A DNA stretch of 64,000 nt from Clostridium porci (GTDB lineage: Bacteria; Bacillota; Clostridia; Lachnospirales; Lachnospiraceae), in assembly GCF_009696375.1 (NCBI RefSeq), contig NZ_VUMD01000008.1, forward strand, positions 164,417-228,416, given 5' to 3'. The notes below the pieces were generated by a model. It searched no databases. It saw only the letters and a program-made list of their open reading frames with translations, and was not told the DNA's origin. Positions 27,612 to 36,744 of this stretch are shown one piece after another. The position numbers and the translations under genes are program-made. How positions within the stretch are numbered: position 1 is the stretch's first letter; each line of letters begins with the position of its first letter.

Positions 27612-28352
27612 CTACATTGCCATACCGCCATCGATGCTGAGCACCTGGCCTGTAATATACTTTGCTTCATCAGAGGCCAGAAAAGCAACTGCCTCCGCAA
27701 TATCCGCCGTCTCCCCCAGCTTCTTCATCGGGATCTGCTCTATTATGGACGCTTTTACGCTGTCGCTGAGCACATCCGTCATATCCGTTACAATAAATCC
27801 AGGCGCTACCGCGTTCACTGTAATCCCTCTGGATGCCAGCTCTCTTGCCGCCGACTTGGTCAGGCCGATAACCCCTGCCTTGGCTGCGCAGTAGTTCGCC
27901 TGACCTGCATTTCCCAAAACGCCTGATACCGATGAAATATTAATAATTCTTCCTGCCCTTTGCTTTAGCATCTGACGGGAAATATGCTTGATACAGTTAA
28001 ATACACCTTTCAGGTTGGTGCTGATAACTGCATCAAAATCCTCCTCGGACATCTTCATAAGCAGGTTATCCCTTGTGATGCCAGCATTGTTCACCAGGAT
28101 ATCCAGACGTCCATATTTTTCCACTACCTCTGCCAGCATGGACCCGCAGCTCTCAAATTCGGCAACATTACACTGCACTGCCTCCGCTTTGCCTCCTGCT
28201 GCCTTTATCTCATTTACCACATCCTCTGCTTTCGCAGCAGAGCCATTATAATTTACGATTACAGCCGCTCCCTTAGCTCCCAGCGTTAAGGCTATCTGGC
28301 GTCCAATACCACGGCTTGCGCCTGTTACTAATGCAATCTTGCCTTCCAGCAT
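27612..28352 (-). CDS. fabG: 3-oxoacyl-ACP reductase
   Basis: 246 residues, a short-chain dehydrogenase. Cofactor motif [11 protein letters not shown] (about residues 11-21), NNAG, and the catalytic Ser-Tyr-Lys with [10 protein letters not shown]. It reduces beta-ketoacyl-ACP with NADPH. AAGGAG precedes ATG 28352; about 25 bp separate it from fabF. Confidence 0.95.
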   Translation of the reverse strand: MLEGKIALVTGASRGIGRQIALTLGAKGAAVIVNYNGSAAKAEDVVNEIKAAGGKAEAVQCNVAEFESCGSMLAEVVEKYGRLDILVNNAGITRDNLLMKMSEEDFDAVISTNLKGVFNCIKHISRQMLKQRAGRIINISSVSGVLGNAGQANYCAAKAGVIGLTKSAARELASRGITVNAVAPGFIVTDMTDVLSDSVKASIIEQIPMKKLGETADIAEAVAFLASDEAKYITGQVLSIDGGMAM

Positions 28353-28386
28353 AAGCTTCTTCTCCTTTCGATGGCAGATGCCTGCC

Positions 28387-29328
28387 CTATATCCCTTTAC
28401 GCTGCTCCTGCCGCAGCTCTTCCACTACCGTATCTATATCTTCCATTTTTTCCACATTCATGGTTCTCACTTCTTTATTGATTTTCTTCATAAATCCGGT
28501 CAAAGTTTTTCCCGGTCCAATCTCAATGAAGGTATCCACGCCGTGGGCAATCATTGTCTCAACGCTCTGCTGCCATCTTACGGAAGAGGAAACCTGCTTT
28601 GTAAGCAGCTCCCTCACCGGCTCAGCCGTTGTGACAAACCTTGCGTTTACATTGGCTACATAGGGGATCGCAGGAATGCTTATAACCACTCTTGCAAGGA
28701 TCCTTCCCAGCTTCTCCCCTGCATCTGTAAGCAGGCCGGAATGGAAGGGTCCACTTACATTTAGCAGGAGCGTTCTCCTGGCCCCTGCGTCCTTAAGCCT
28801 CTCACAGGCTTCCTCTACTGCTGCCTTCTTACCTGAAATTACAATCTGCCCCGGACAGTTGTAGTTGGCAATCCATACGCCGTCCATTTCTCTGATTACT
28901 TTCTCTATTACAACCCCATCCAGGCCCAGGATTGCCGCCATCGCTCCCTCTCCTACCGGAACTGCCTCCTGCATAAGAATTCCTCTCTGACGCACAGTAG
29001 TAATAGCGTCCTCCTGTCTCATGACACCTGCCGCTACCAGCCCGCAGTATTCTCCCAGGCTCAGGCCCGCAGCCACATCTGGCCTGACACCTCTCTCCTC
29101 AAGCACCTTCATCATGGCAATGCTGGTGGTCACCATCGCTGCCTGGGTATATTCCGTAATATCCAGCCGGTCATTCTTCTCAAAGCAAAGCTCAGCCATA
29201 GAGAAGCCTAAAAGCTCGGAAGCCCTGTCAAACACGGCCTTCCCAATCTCTGTCTGTTCATAGAAGTCCTTACCCATACCGGGCACCTGGGCTCCCTGTC
29301 CCGGAAATATAAATGCTATTTTGCTCAT
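28387..29328 (-). CDS. fabD: Malonyl-CoA:ACP transacylase
   Basis: 313 residues. N-terminal [12 protein letters not shown], nucleophile Ser in [10 protein letters not shown] (about residue 95) and His in GPFHSGLL (about 205). Loads malonyl groups onto ACP for FabH and FabF. Placed between fabK and fabG with short gaps. Confidence 0.95.
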   Translation of the reverse strand: MSKIAFIFPGQGAQVPGMGKDFYEQTEIGKAVFDRASELLGFSMAELCFEKNDRLDITEYTQAAMVTTSIAMMKVLEERGVRPDVAAGLSLGEYCGLVAAGVMRQEDAITTVRQRGILMQEAVPVGEGAMAAILGLDGVVIEKVIREMDGVWIANYNCPGQIVISGKKAAVEEACERLKDAGARRTLLLNVSGPFHSGLLTDAGEKLGRILARVVISIPAIPYVANVNARFVTTAEPVRELLTKQVSSSVRWQQSVETMIAHGVDTFIEIGPGKTLTGFMKKINKEVRTMNVEKMEDIDTVVEELRQEQRKGI

Positions 29329-29340
29329 CCTCTTACTCCT

Positions 29341-30291
29341 TTAAATGTGCTGGCCGGCCGTACACAAATCCCAGTGCATCAGTCTGGAAGCCTCTCCCAT
29401 CATTTCTTCTATCATTTCCTTACAGCTCTGTCTCCTGGACACCATTCCCGCAATCTGTCCGGCCATTACCGTTCCTCCGGTAACATCCCCCTCCTGAACC
29501 GCCTTGCGCAATGTGCCTAAGGTAAGGTACTCCAGCTCCTCAAAGGATTTTCCTTCCTGCTCAAGCCTTGTGTACTCCCTGGTCATCTGGTTTCTTAAGC
29601 ATCTCACCGGATGTCCATGGGTACGTCCTGTTACAGCAGAGTCGATATCTTTAGCCTTGATAATCCGCTCCTTATAATTTTCATGCACAATGGATTCATC
29701 AGCAACCACAAATCTGGTTCCCATCTGAACCGCTTCGGCCCCCAGCATAAATGCTGCCGCAATGCCTCTTCCGTCACCAATGCCGCCTGCTGCGATTACA
29801 GGTATGGACACCACATCCGCTATCTGAGGAACCAGAGTCATAGTGGTCTGCTCACCGATATGGCCGCCGGACTCCATTCCCTCTGCCACTACGGCGTCAG
29901 CGCCGTATTTTTCCATGCGGCGCGCCAGGGCTACGCTTGCAACCACAGGAATCACCCTAATTCCGGCAGACTTCCACATATCCATATATTTTTCAGGATT
30001 ACCTGCTCCGGTGGTGACCACCTTGATTCCCTCTTCCACAACTACCTTTGCCACATCCTCTGCGTGAGGGCTTAAAAGCATGACATTCACACCAATGGGT
30101 TTCTCTGTCAGAACCCTTGCCTTGCGGATCTCATCCCGAACTGCCTCGCCCGGAGCATTGGCCCCGCCGATCAGTCCCAGCCCTCCTGCCTCAGATACAG
30201 CTGCAGCCAGATGATGCTCTGCAACCCAGGCCATGCCTCCCTGAATAATCGGATACTTGATTTCAAGCATTTCTGTAATTCTAGTTTTCAT
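29341..30291 (-). CDS. fabK: Enoyl-ACP reductase II (FMN)
   Basis: 316 residues from ATG 30291 (MKTRITEMLEIKYPIIQGGM) with GGAGG upstream; the open frame reaches 30324. FMN-binding TIM barrel with GGLGLIGGANAP, AEGMESGGHIGE, AAGGIGDGRGIA and QMGTRFV. Reduces enoyl-ACP, the last step of each cycle. FabK enzymes are not related to the triclosan-target FabI, and no FabI is seen here. Confidence 0.95.
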   Translation of the reverse strand: MKTRITEMLEIKYPIIQGGMAWVAEHHLAAAVSEAGGLGLIGGANAPGEAVRDEIRKARVLTEKPIGVNVMLLSPHAEDVAKVVVEEGIKVVTTGAGNPEKYMDMWKSAGIRVIPVVASVALARRMEKYGADAVVAEGMESGGHIGEQTTMTLVPQIADVVSIPVIAAGGIGDGRGIAAAFMLGAEAVQMGTRFVVADESIVHENYKERIIKAKDIDSAVTGRTHGHPVRCLRNQMTREYTRLEQEGKSFEELEYLTLGTLRKAVQEGDVTGGTVMAGQIAGMVSRRQSCKEMIEEMMGEASRLMHWDLCTAGQHI

Positions 30292-30480
30292 TCTGTTACC
30301 TCCGGTCTCTGTTCGGTGCTGCATCGGTCGAGGTTCCGACCTGCCCCGCCTGGTGTCCCCCCTTATAAAGCCGGAAAACCGGATCGGTGGGATTAGCTCC
30401 AGCTTCCTTTTTTATGTGCTTATGAAGGAAACAGCGTGCAAAGCCTCACACGCTGTCATTTTCCATTTCCACCTGTGGAT

Positions 30481-30714
30481 TTATGCCTCTACGCCTTGAT
30501 TTTTTAAATATGCCATGACCTCTCCTACAGTTGTCAGCTGCTCCAATTCCTCAGCAGGAATCTCTACAGAGTACTCGTCCTCTAAAGCCATAACCAGCTC
30601 GAACAGATCTAGGGAATCAGCGCCTAAATCCTCTTTAAAGGAAGATGCCTCTGTAATGGTATCTGCCTCTACACTCAGCTGCTCCGCAATAATTTCCTTC
30701 ATCTTCTCTAACAT
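30481..30714 (-). CDS. acpP: Acyl carrier protein
   Basis: 77 residues from ATG 30714 (MLEKMKEIIAEQLSV), eight bases behind AAGGAG; ATG 30720 is too close to the site. The phosphopantetheine Ser is in DLGADSLDLFELVM (about residue 36). The helical, acidic composition is typical. It carries the growing acyl chain. A 189-bp gap to fabK contains no gene. Confidence 0.96.
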   Translation of the reverse strand: MLEKMKEIIAEQLSVEADTITEASSFKEDLGADSLDLFELVMALEDEYSVEIPAEELEQLTTVGEVMAYLKNQGVEA

Positions 30715-30761
30715 GTTCATTTCTCCTTTTATATTTTTATATTATTTTATCATTTCCCCTT

Positions 30762-31724
30762 TTACCACTCTAACAGGGTAGCTCCCCATGTAAGGCCTGC
30801 CCCAAAGCCTGAAAGCACAACCTTGTCGCCCCGGCTCAGCCTTCCCGCCCTGTTCATCTCATCCAGGAGAAGGGGAACAGAACCACTTGAGGTATTGCCA
30901 TAAAACTCCATATTCACCGGAAACTTCTCTAAATCCACTTTAAAACGTTTTGCTATAGACTCGATTATACGGTAGTTGGCCTGATGAATGATAAAGTACC
31001 GCACAGCCTCCGCCGAAACCTTTGTCTCTTCTAAAAGCTGTCCGATGCACTCCGGCACCCTCTTCACTGCAAACTTAAATACCTCCTGGCCTTCCATAGA
31101 CATATATCCCAACTCCGGCTTCTTTCCTAAAAGGAAATTTCCGTTGGTTCTTGCGCCGCAGGTTAGCACCTGACCCTTTTTACCGTCAGACCTCATATGT
31201 ATGCCCATAATTCCCTTTACATCTGCTGTTACCACAACCGCGCCCGCGCCGTCCCCAAATAGAACACAGGTGCTTCTGTCTGTCCAGTCGATCAGTTTGC
31301 TTATAACATCTGAGCCGATAACCAGAGCCGTCTTATATATCCCGCTGCTAATAAATGCATGAGCTGTATTCAACGCAAATACAAAGCCGGAACAGGCTGC
31401 GCTTATATCATAGCAGACTGCGTTAACCGCCCCGATCATACCCTGAATCTCGCAGGCTCCGCTGGGAAAACAGTAATCCGGCGTGGAGGTTCCAAGAAGG
31501 ATCAAATCAATCGCTTCCGGCTCCACTTTCGCCTGCTCCAGGGCCCTCCGGGCTGCCCTGGCTGCCATCTGGGACGTACCCTCAACCGTTGCGATCCTTC
31601 TTTCGCCAATTCCCGTTCTGCTGCGGACCCACTGGTCGCTGGTCTCCACTATCTGTGCAAGGTCATTATTCGTCACTATCTGCTCCGGCACATACGAGCC
31701 GGTTCCTATGATTCTTGTTGTCAT
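30762..31724 (-). CDS. fabH: Beta-ketoacyl-ACP synthase III
   Basis: 320 residues from ATG 31724 (MTTRIIGTGSYVPEQ). The open frame extends to 31838 across the promoter, so the longer reading is not credible. Catalytic Cys in ISAACSGFVFAL (about residue 112), His in FIIHQANYRII and Asn in YGNTSSGS. Condenses acetyl-CoA with malonyl-ACP and starts the cycle. First gene of the operon, behind the FabT-like operator. Confidence 0.95.
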   Translation of the reverse strand: MTTRIIGTGSYVPEQIVTNNDLAQIVETSDQWVRSRTGIGERRIATVEGTSQMAARAARRALEQAKVEPEAIDLILLGTSTPDYCFPSGACEIQGMIGAVNAVCYDISAACSGFVFALNTAHAFISSGIYKTALVIGSDVISKLIDWTDRSTCVLFGDGAGAVVVTADVKGIMGIHMRSDGKKGQVLTCGARTNGNFLLGKKPELGYMSMEGQEVFKFAVKRVPECIGQLLEETKVSAEAVRYFIIHQANYRIIESIAKRFKVDLEKFPVNMEFYGNTSSGSVPLLLDEMNRAGRLSRGDKVVLSGFGAGLTWGATLLEW

Positions 31725-31792
31725 TCCTTTTACCTGTCCCGAATCCATCCAGCAATCAGCGGACTCACGCCTTCCTTTTTCTATTGAGAAAA

Positions 31793-31838
31793 CTTTGAAT
31801 GTCAAAGTAATACTACCGGATCGTTTCCTGTTTGTCAA
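31793..31838 (-). promoter_or_regulatory. Fatty-acid operon promoter with FabT-like operator
   Basis: On the minus strand: TTGACA (31838-31833), 17-bp spacer, TAGTAT (31815-31810). Just downstream, near the expected start point, is the palindrome CTTTGA-N3-TCAAAG (31793-31807). Its core TTTGA-N3-TCAAA matches the FabT (MarR family) operator known from streptococci. Confidence 0.75.
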
Positions 31839-31923
31839 GAAATATTTTTCTCCCTATTTCGCGTTTCTTCTCCGATCTTTACTAACTTCTTACATTTCTT
31901 ACCAATTTCGTAGCCTTATACGA

Positions 31924-31952
31924 TTGACTTTGCATACAAAATTTGTTAAGTT
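31924..31952 (+). promoter_or_regulatory. Possible promoter of the abrB-like gene
   Basis: TTGACT (31924-31929), 17-bp spacer, TAAGTT. The -10 is weak; the gene diverges from fabH. Confidence 0.35.
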
Positions 31953-31996
31953 AAAGTTGTAAAAGAAGGCATTCCATTTAAAAGGGGGTGTAACAA

Positions 31997-32266
31997 ATGA
32001 AGACCACTGGTGTTATCCGTAAGCTGGATGAATTAGGCCGTATCACGCTTCCCATCGAATTGAGAAGAAGTCTGGATTTAGATGTAAAGGATGGTTTGGA
32101 AATTACCGTCCAGGATAACTGTATCATCCTGAGAAAAGCAGAATGTGCCGATATTTTTACCGGCAGCACTGAGGATTTGCTGGATTTTGAAGGAAAAAAG
32201 GTTTCCAGACAATCTATTATCGCTCTAGCCAAGCTGGCCGGATTAAATGTAAGTGAATCACTCTGA
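31997..32266 (+). CDS. AbrB/SpoVT-family transcriptional regulator
   Basis: 89 residues. The swapped-hairpin DNA-binding domain spans about 1-48 (MKTTGVIRKLDELGRITLPIEL), as in AbrB, Abh and SpoVT. The C-terminal part (about 50-89) is shorter and of unclear use. AAAGGGGGTG precedes ATG 31997. It faces rsmI, the same neighbour as abrB in Bacillus, so a transition-state regulator is likely. Confidence 0.9.
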   Translation: MKTTGVIRKLDELGRITLPIELRRSLDLDVKDGLEITVQDNCIILRKAECADIFTGSTEDLLDFEGKKVSRQSIIALAKLAGLNVSESL

Positions 32267-32272
32267 ATGTAC

Positions 32273-32309
32273 ATAGAAAAAGCCCGGTTCAGTCCCAGGC
32301 TTTTTCTAT
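32273..32309. terminator. Bidirectional terminator between abrB-like gene and rsmI
   Basis: ATAGAAAAAGCC pairs with GGCTTTTTCTAT; A- and T-rich arms serve both converging genes. Confidence 0.85.
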
Positions 32310-32313
32310 TCTC

Positions 32314-33165
32314 TTATTCAGTTAGCAGCTGCTGGTACACCTCCCTTTTGCTGATCCCTCTATCCCTGGCCACAGCCTTCATAGCCTCTTTTTTGCTCTG
32401 TCCCCTGGAAAGGTAATAGCCCAAATGCTCCTCTATGCTCATCTGCTCCCAGGCTTTTATCTCCTCTTTTTTTATCTCCTCCGGAGCCTTTCCATCTATC
32501 ACTATCACACACTCGCCTTTCGGCTCTTCCGCTTCATAGTGATCCAAAGCCTTTTCAAAGGTCGTCTGACAGGCCTCCTCATGCTTCTTAGTCAGCTCCC
32601 GGCACACGGTAATCCTGCGCTCTCCCAAAGTCTCATAAAGCTCCTTTAACGTCTTAACCAGACGGTGGGGAGCCTCGTATACAATAATTGTCCTTGTCTC
32701 GGCTGCCAGCTCCCTTAAGATCCTCATCCGCTCCTTCTTGTGACTCTTTTCATTGGGGAGAAAGGCCTCGAAGCAGAATCTTCTGGTGGAAAGCCCTGAC
32801 AATGTAAGAGCTGTAATACAGGCCGATGGCCCCGGAAGGGAGGTAACTTCAACCCCGGCCTCATAGCATTGCCGCACCAGTTCCTCCCCGGGATCGGATA
32901 TTCCAGGAGTACCTGCATCTGTTATCAGGGCAACATCAGACCCAGCCTTTAGCCGCCCTACCAGATATCTGGCCTTCTCTTCCTTATTATATTCATGGTA
33001 GCTGGTCATAGGGGTCTTGATCTCAAAATGATTCAGCAGCTTAATACTGTGGCGGGTATCCTCTGCCGCAATCAAATCTACTTCCCTCAAGGTTCTGAGA
33101 ACCCTTAAGGTAATATCATCCAAATTCCCTATAGGCGTTGCGCACAAATATAGTTTGCCAGCCAT
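32314..33165 (-). CDS. rsmI: 16S rRNA (cytidine1402-2'-O)-methyltransferase
   Basis: 283 residues from ATG 33165 (MAGKLYLCATPIGNLDD), with GGGAGAAGG upstream; the open frame continues to 33282. Tetrapyrrole-methylase fold with AAEDTRHS, SDVALITDAGTPGISDPGE (SAM loop) and SLPGPSA. It modifies the ribosomal P-site nucleotide C1402. Last gene of the holB-ricT-trmN6-rsmI run. Confidence 0.95.
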   Translation of the reverse strand: MAGKLYLCATPIGNLDDITLRVLRTLREVDLIAAEDTRHSIKLLNHFEIKTPMTSYHEYNKEEKARYLVGRLKAGSDVALITDAGTPGISDPGEELVRQCYEAGVEVTSLPGPSACITALTLSGLSTRRFCFEAFLPNEKSHKKERMRILRELAAETRTIIVYEAPHRLVKTLKELYETLGERRITVCRELTKKHEEACQTTFEKALDHYEAEEPKGECVIVIDGKAPEEIKKEEIKAWEQMSIEEHLGYYLSRGQSKKEAMKAVARDRGISKREVYQQLLTE

Positions 33166-33232
33166 ATCCTTCTCCCTTCCAACTACTGCTCTACGCAGTA
33201 TATATGAACATGTAATGCCTGACCGCCGGCAT

Positions 33233-34048
33233 TTAATAGCCGTAGGTAGTGCGGATTTCCTCTGAATACTCTCCCTGCTCATTAAACACGATAACCGGCG
33301 CCTCCACCTTAAGAAGAGCTCCCCCTCCTCTGACAGCCTCTATGAGAACCATATTAGCCTCTCTGTCCGCGTAAGGATGAACCAGCTTCATCCGTTTCGG
33401 CTCCAGTCCGTTCGCCTTCATAGTCTGTATAATCTCTATCAGCCGTCTGGGCCTGTGAACCATATAGAACCGCCCGCCCGGCCTCATCACCTTCGTACCC
33501 TCCCGTATCACATCCTCCAGGGTACACAGCACCTCATGGCGGGCAATGGCTTTCCCATCACTTGGATTCTTAAGCCCGTGGGCGTCATTCATATAAGGCG
33601 GATTGCTGGTGACTACATCAAAAGAAGCCAGTGCAAACAGCCTGCTGGCCTCCTTAATATCCCCTGTGACAATCTCTATCTTATTCTCCAGATGGTTGTA
33701 AGCCACACTCCTCCTGGCCATATCCGCAGACTCCTCCTGGATCTCCAGGCCGGTAAAATGCTTTCCTTCTGTTTTAGCAGTCAGAAGGATAGGGATTATT
33801 CCCGTACCTGTTCCCAGATCCAGAACCCGCTCTCCCTCCTTAACCACAGAAAAACCCGATAAAAGCACGGCATCCATGCCAAAGCAAAAGGCTCCCTTCC
33901 TCTGGATAATGCCATAATGGTTTCTCTGCAAATCATCGATCCGCTCGTCATCCCGCAAAAGCACAGGGCCGGCCTGGATCCAGTCATGCTCTTTGGCCTG
34001 TGCCTCTGCTTTCCCCTCCGTCCTTCTCTCAGACACTCTAGTTATCAT
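33233..34048 (-). CDS. tRNA1(Val) (adenine37-N6)-methyltransferase family
   Basis: 271 residues. SAM loop VLDLGTGTGIIPILL (about residue 75) and the N6-adenine motif SNPPYM (about 150). It is homologous to YfiC/TrmN6 and Bacillus YabB. The ATG at 34048 overlaps the end of ricT by 11 bp without a clear site, suggesting coupled translation; the first 25 residues are poorly conserved in type and a later start is possible. Confidence 0.87.
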   Translation of the reverse strand: MITRVSERRTEGKAEAQAKEHDWIQAGPVLLRDDERIDDLQRNHYGIIQRKGAFCFGMDAVLLSGFSVVKEGERVLDLGTGTGIIPILLTAKTEGKHFTGLEIQEESADMARRSVAYNHLENKIEIVTGDIKEASRLFALASFDVVTSNPPYMNDAHGLKNPSDGKAIARHEVLCTLEDVIREGTKVMRPGGRFYMVHRPRRLIEIIQTMKANGLEPKRMKLVHPYADREANMVLIEAVRGGGALLKVEAPVIVFNEQGEYSEEIRTTYGY

Positions 34049-34967
34049 CCAGCTTCGACTTTCCTTCCCTCTTTTCCAAAGCCTCCAGCTCCTTCAGAGC
34101 GGCTTCCTCAAAAGCCGGCTTCTCCTTATCACCGCCCTTGCCCTTCTTTCTTCTGGGCTTGAACCGCAGCTGCTCCACCTTATATTCACGGATTTCCTTC
34201 TCATCCTTCTCTACAACCACAATCACCTTAACCAGCTGGCGGAGCACATTCACACTATGAACCTCTCCCTTTAAGCCATCGTTGGTAGTAACATGATCTC
34301 CAACATTTGGAAGCCTGCTGTTGAGAACCTCATAGGTTTCCTCCTCGTTCTTAAGGCAGCACATCAGCCTTCCGCAGACGCCGGATATCTTAGTAGGATT
34401 CAGTGAAAGATTCTGCTCCTTGGCCATCTTGATAGACACAGGAATAAACTCCGACAAATAAGAGTGACAGCACAGTGTTCTTCCACATATGCCAACTCCC
34501 CCCATAATCTTTGTCTCGTCCCTCACCCCTACCTGCCGCAGCTCAATTCTGGTCTTAAACACGCTGGCTAGATCCTTTACCAGCTCCCTAAAATCAATAC
34601 GCCCGTCAGCAGTAAAGTAAAACAGAACCTTATTATTGTCAAATGTATATTCAGCATCGATCAGCTTCATTTCCAGATTGTGTTTCTTAATCTTTTCCTG
34701 GCAGATTCTGAATGCCTCCTTTTCCTTTTCCTTGTTCCTGACCTCAACGCTCTCATCCTCAGCGGTAGCCATGCGGATAACCGGCTTTAAAGGCGGCACT
34801 ACCTTGGATTCCTCCACGTCCCGGCTGCCTAAAACCACATATCCAAACTCAATCCCTCTGGCCGTCTCCACAATTACATGATCCCCTGTTTTAATCCTGC
34901 GGCCTGCCGGGTCAAAATAATATATCTTACCTGCAGTGCGGAACCGCACACCAATTACTGTTATCAT
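34038..34967 (-). CDS. ricT: PSP1-domain protein RicT (YaaT)
   Basis: 309 residues from ATG 34967, behind AAGGAG. The PSP1 C-terminal domain carries cysteine pairs in GICGRTLCCHSYL and GVCGRLMCCLKNE (about 155-200), the ligands for the iron-sulfur cluster of the RicAFT complex, which in Bacillus assists RNase Y and phosphorelay control. The C-terminus is a charged Lys/Glu tail. Sits between holB and the methyltransferase as in Bacillus. Confidence 0.92.
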   Translation of the reverse strand: MITVIGVRFRTAGKIYYFDPAGRRIKTGDHVIVETARGIEFGYVVLGSRDVEESKVVPPLKPVIRMATAEDESVEVRNKEKEKEAFRICQEKIKKHNLEMKLIDAEYTFDNNKVLFYFTADGRIDFRELVKDLASVFKTRIELRQVGVRDETKIMGGVGICGRTLCCHSYLSEFIPVSIKMAKEQNLSLNPTKISGVCGRLMCCLKNEEETYEVLNSRLPNVGDHVTTNDGLKGEVHSVNVLRQLVKVIVVVEKDEKEIREYKVEQLRFKPRRKKGKGGDKEKPAFEEAALKELEALEKREGKSKLDDN

Positions 34968-35133
34968 ATACAAATCTCCTTCTTATACCGGCCTCTCTTA
35001 GCTGAGCCGCCAGAAAGCTTTACCGGAACTGTTCCCTTCCTAATCTCTGCTATATGCTCAGCCTTCAAATGCCATCTATCCATCTCATATATTCCAGCTG
35101 CACCTGAAGTCCCATTTAAGTCCCCCGGTCAGT

Positions 35134-36123
35134 CTAATTCTCCTGCATCGTCAAAAGCATAAGCTCCATAGTCAGCTCCATATTTACATTCGCTCTCAGC
35201 CTTACTCTGGCTTTGTCAATAGCCTCCAGTATCCGCTCCAATCCCTCATAGCCACTGACTGTGCTCATCTGTTTGATAGAAGAAAACTCATTCTTAAATA
35301 TTAGCAGGTTAATATCCTTCGTAGTCTTATACATCAGCACATCCCTGTACCACATCTGCATAAAGTCCAGGCAGATGCTTATATCCAGCTTTTCATCCTT
35401 CAGCTTTCGGATATAATCCAGAAGCTCTGATATATCCGTATCCTTTAAATGCTTCAGCAGATAAAGAACCTCTGAGTACATCTGCTTAAACTCCTCCGAA
35501 TCCGCCAGATAAATTGCCTTCCCCAGATTTCCTCTGGCAAAAGCCGCGTAAATCTCAGCCTGGCTTTCTTCCACTCCTGCGGACTGTACCAGATACTCCT
35601 TAACCACCTCATCCTTAAGCGGCCTCAGCTTAAGCTGCATGCATCTGGACAATATGGTTGGAAGAAATCCTTCCGGGTTGGTCGTCAAAAGCAGTATTAC
35701 TGCATAGGAGGGCGGTTCCTCAATGGTCTTAAGAAGAGCGTTCTGTGCCTGAACCGTCATCTTCTCCGCCTCATCCACAATATAAATCTTGTAGTAGCTG
35801 CTGTAAGGACGCACCATAATAGTATCATTGATCTGTTCCCTGATATCGTCCACTCCGATATTGGCCGGCTTCTCATGGGTCACATAAATCAGATCCGGAT
35901 GGTTTTTACTCAACACCTGCTTACAGGCATGGCACTGCATACAGGGCTCTGCCAGCCCCTTTTCGCACAGCAGGCTGAGAGCAAAGGCATTTGCCAGGGA
36001 TTTCCTGCCCATTCCTGCTTCCCCGCTGAGAATATACGCATGGGAAACCTTCCTCTTCTGCACCGCATTCTGAAAATGCTCCTTTATCTGCTCATGGCCT
36101 AATATTTTGTCAAATCCCAGCAT
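35134..36123 (-). CDS. holB: DNA polymerase III delta' subunit
   Basis: 329 residues from ATG 36123 (MLGFDKILGHEQIKEHF), with an AGGGGG-type site; an in-frame ATG at 36180 is a weaker choice. Clamp-loader AAA+ domain: P-loop-like GEAGMGRKSLA, zinc Cys4 in CEKGLAEPCMQCHACK, and VDEAEKMTVQAQNALLKTIEEP-type sensor region (cut here to its order: Walker B VDEAE, then LLKTIEEPP). Part of the replication clamp loader. Its usual upstream neighbour genes are displaced by the accessory block. Confidence 0.93.
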   Translation of the reverse strand: MLGFDKILGHEQIKEHFQNAVQKRKVSHAYILSGEAGMGRKSLANAFALSLLCEKGLAEPCMQCHACKQVLSKNHPDLIYVTHEKPANIGVDDIREQINDTIMVRPYSSYYKIYIVDEAEKMTVQAQNALLKTIEEPPSYAVILLLTTNPEGFLPTILSRCMQLKLRPLKDEVVKEYLVQSAGVEESQAEIYAAFARGNLGKAIYLADSEEFKQMYSEVLYLLKHLKDTDISELLDYIRKLKDEKLDISICLDFMQMWYRDVLMYKTTKDINLLIFKNEFSSIKQMSTVSGYEGLERILEAIDKARVRLRANVNMELTMELMLLTMQEN

Positions 36124-36366
36124 CCTGACAATCCCCCTTGTTGAGGCGTCCCGCACATATTTAACGTGAGGTTGGCTCATTCAAATGTACGAGGTTAGTA
36201 TAACATAAGTTAAATTTTATGTATACCCTTAAGTTTTTCCATCTAAACTCCTTCAAATACGGCACTCACCACTGATACTCCCACCGCGGCACCCTATAGC
36301 AGTTTCCGGTAAAATACTACATTCATGTAATACAATATTACCCAAGTCACCTAGCCTCTGTTACTG

Positions 36367-36445
36367 GCCAGCGCCTAAAGACGCTGGCTTTCACTTTGTT
36401 CAAGCCTTATCGCCTTTGACTCGTGGCTGCCCTTAAAAGGGCATT
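36367..36445. repeat. IS200-type right-end hairpins
   Basis: GCCAGCG/CGCTGGC (36367-36388) and GCCCTTAAAAGGGC (about 36428-36442) are imperfect-to-perfect palindromes next to the end of the transposase remnant, as expected for the subterminal hairpins of an IS200/IS605 element. Confidence 0.5.
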
Positions 36446-36449
36446 CGTA

Positions 36450-36665
36450 TTACCGGCTCCCCTTAAAAGAGTTCTCGTATTCTTTTACACTAAGTTTATC
36501 CATCGCAATATCCTGCTTCTCTTGCTCTTGAATATACTTTTTTATGGTTGCCTCGTTAAGCCCCACCGTGCTCACATAGTATCCCTCTGCCCAAAAGTGC
36601 CTATTTTGTATGGGATAAACTATTTGCTTTATATTTCGCACGCTTCGCGAGCTCAACAGGATCAC
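36450..36665 (-). pseudogene. IS200-type TnpA remnant (C-terminal part)
   Basis: 71 codons. The stretch NRHFWAEGYYVSTVGLNE is the conserved region of IS200/IS605 Y1 transposases (TnpA), followed by the C-terminal helix ending KLSVKEYENSFKG. The N-terminal half with the HUH metal site is missing, and upstream sequence does not encode it. A second, more decayed copy of the same C-terminus lies at 58580-58645. Confidence 0.8.
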
Positions 36666-36744
36666 GACCCATAAAAATATGACTGGAAATAGATATATCT
36701 GTTCCCAGTCATCCCCAGCAGCTAAGGCTAAACGGCCTTAATTT

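Noticed and set aside
29341..30291. Second nitronate monooxygenase instead of FabK
   Set aside because: Length, N-terminal IQGGMAW motif and position between acpP and fabD fit FabK; the NMO label is kept for the longer protein at 20975-22108.
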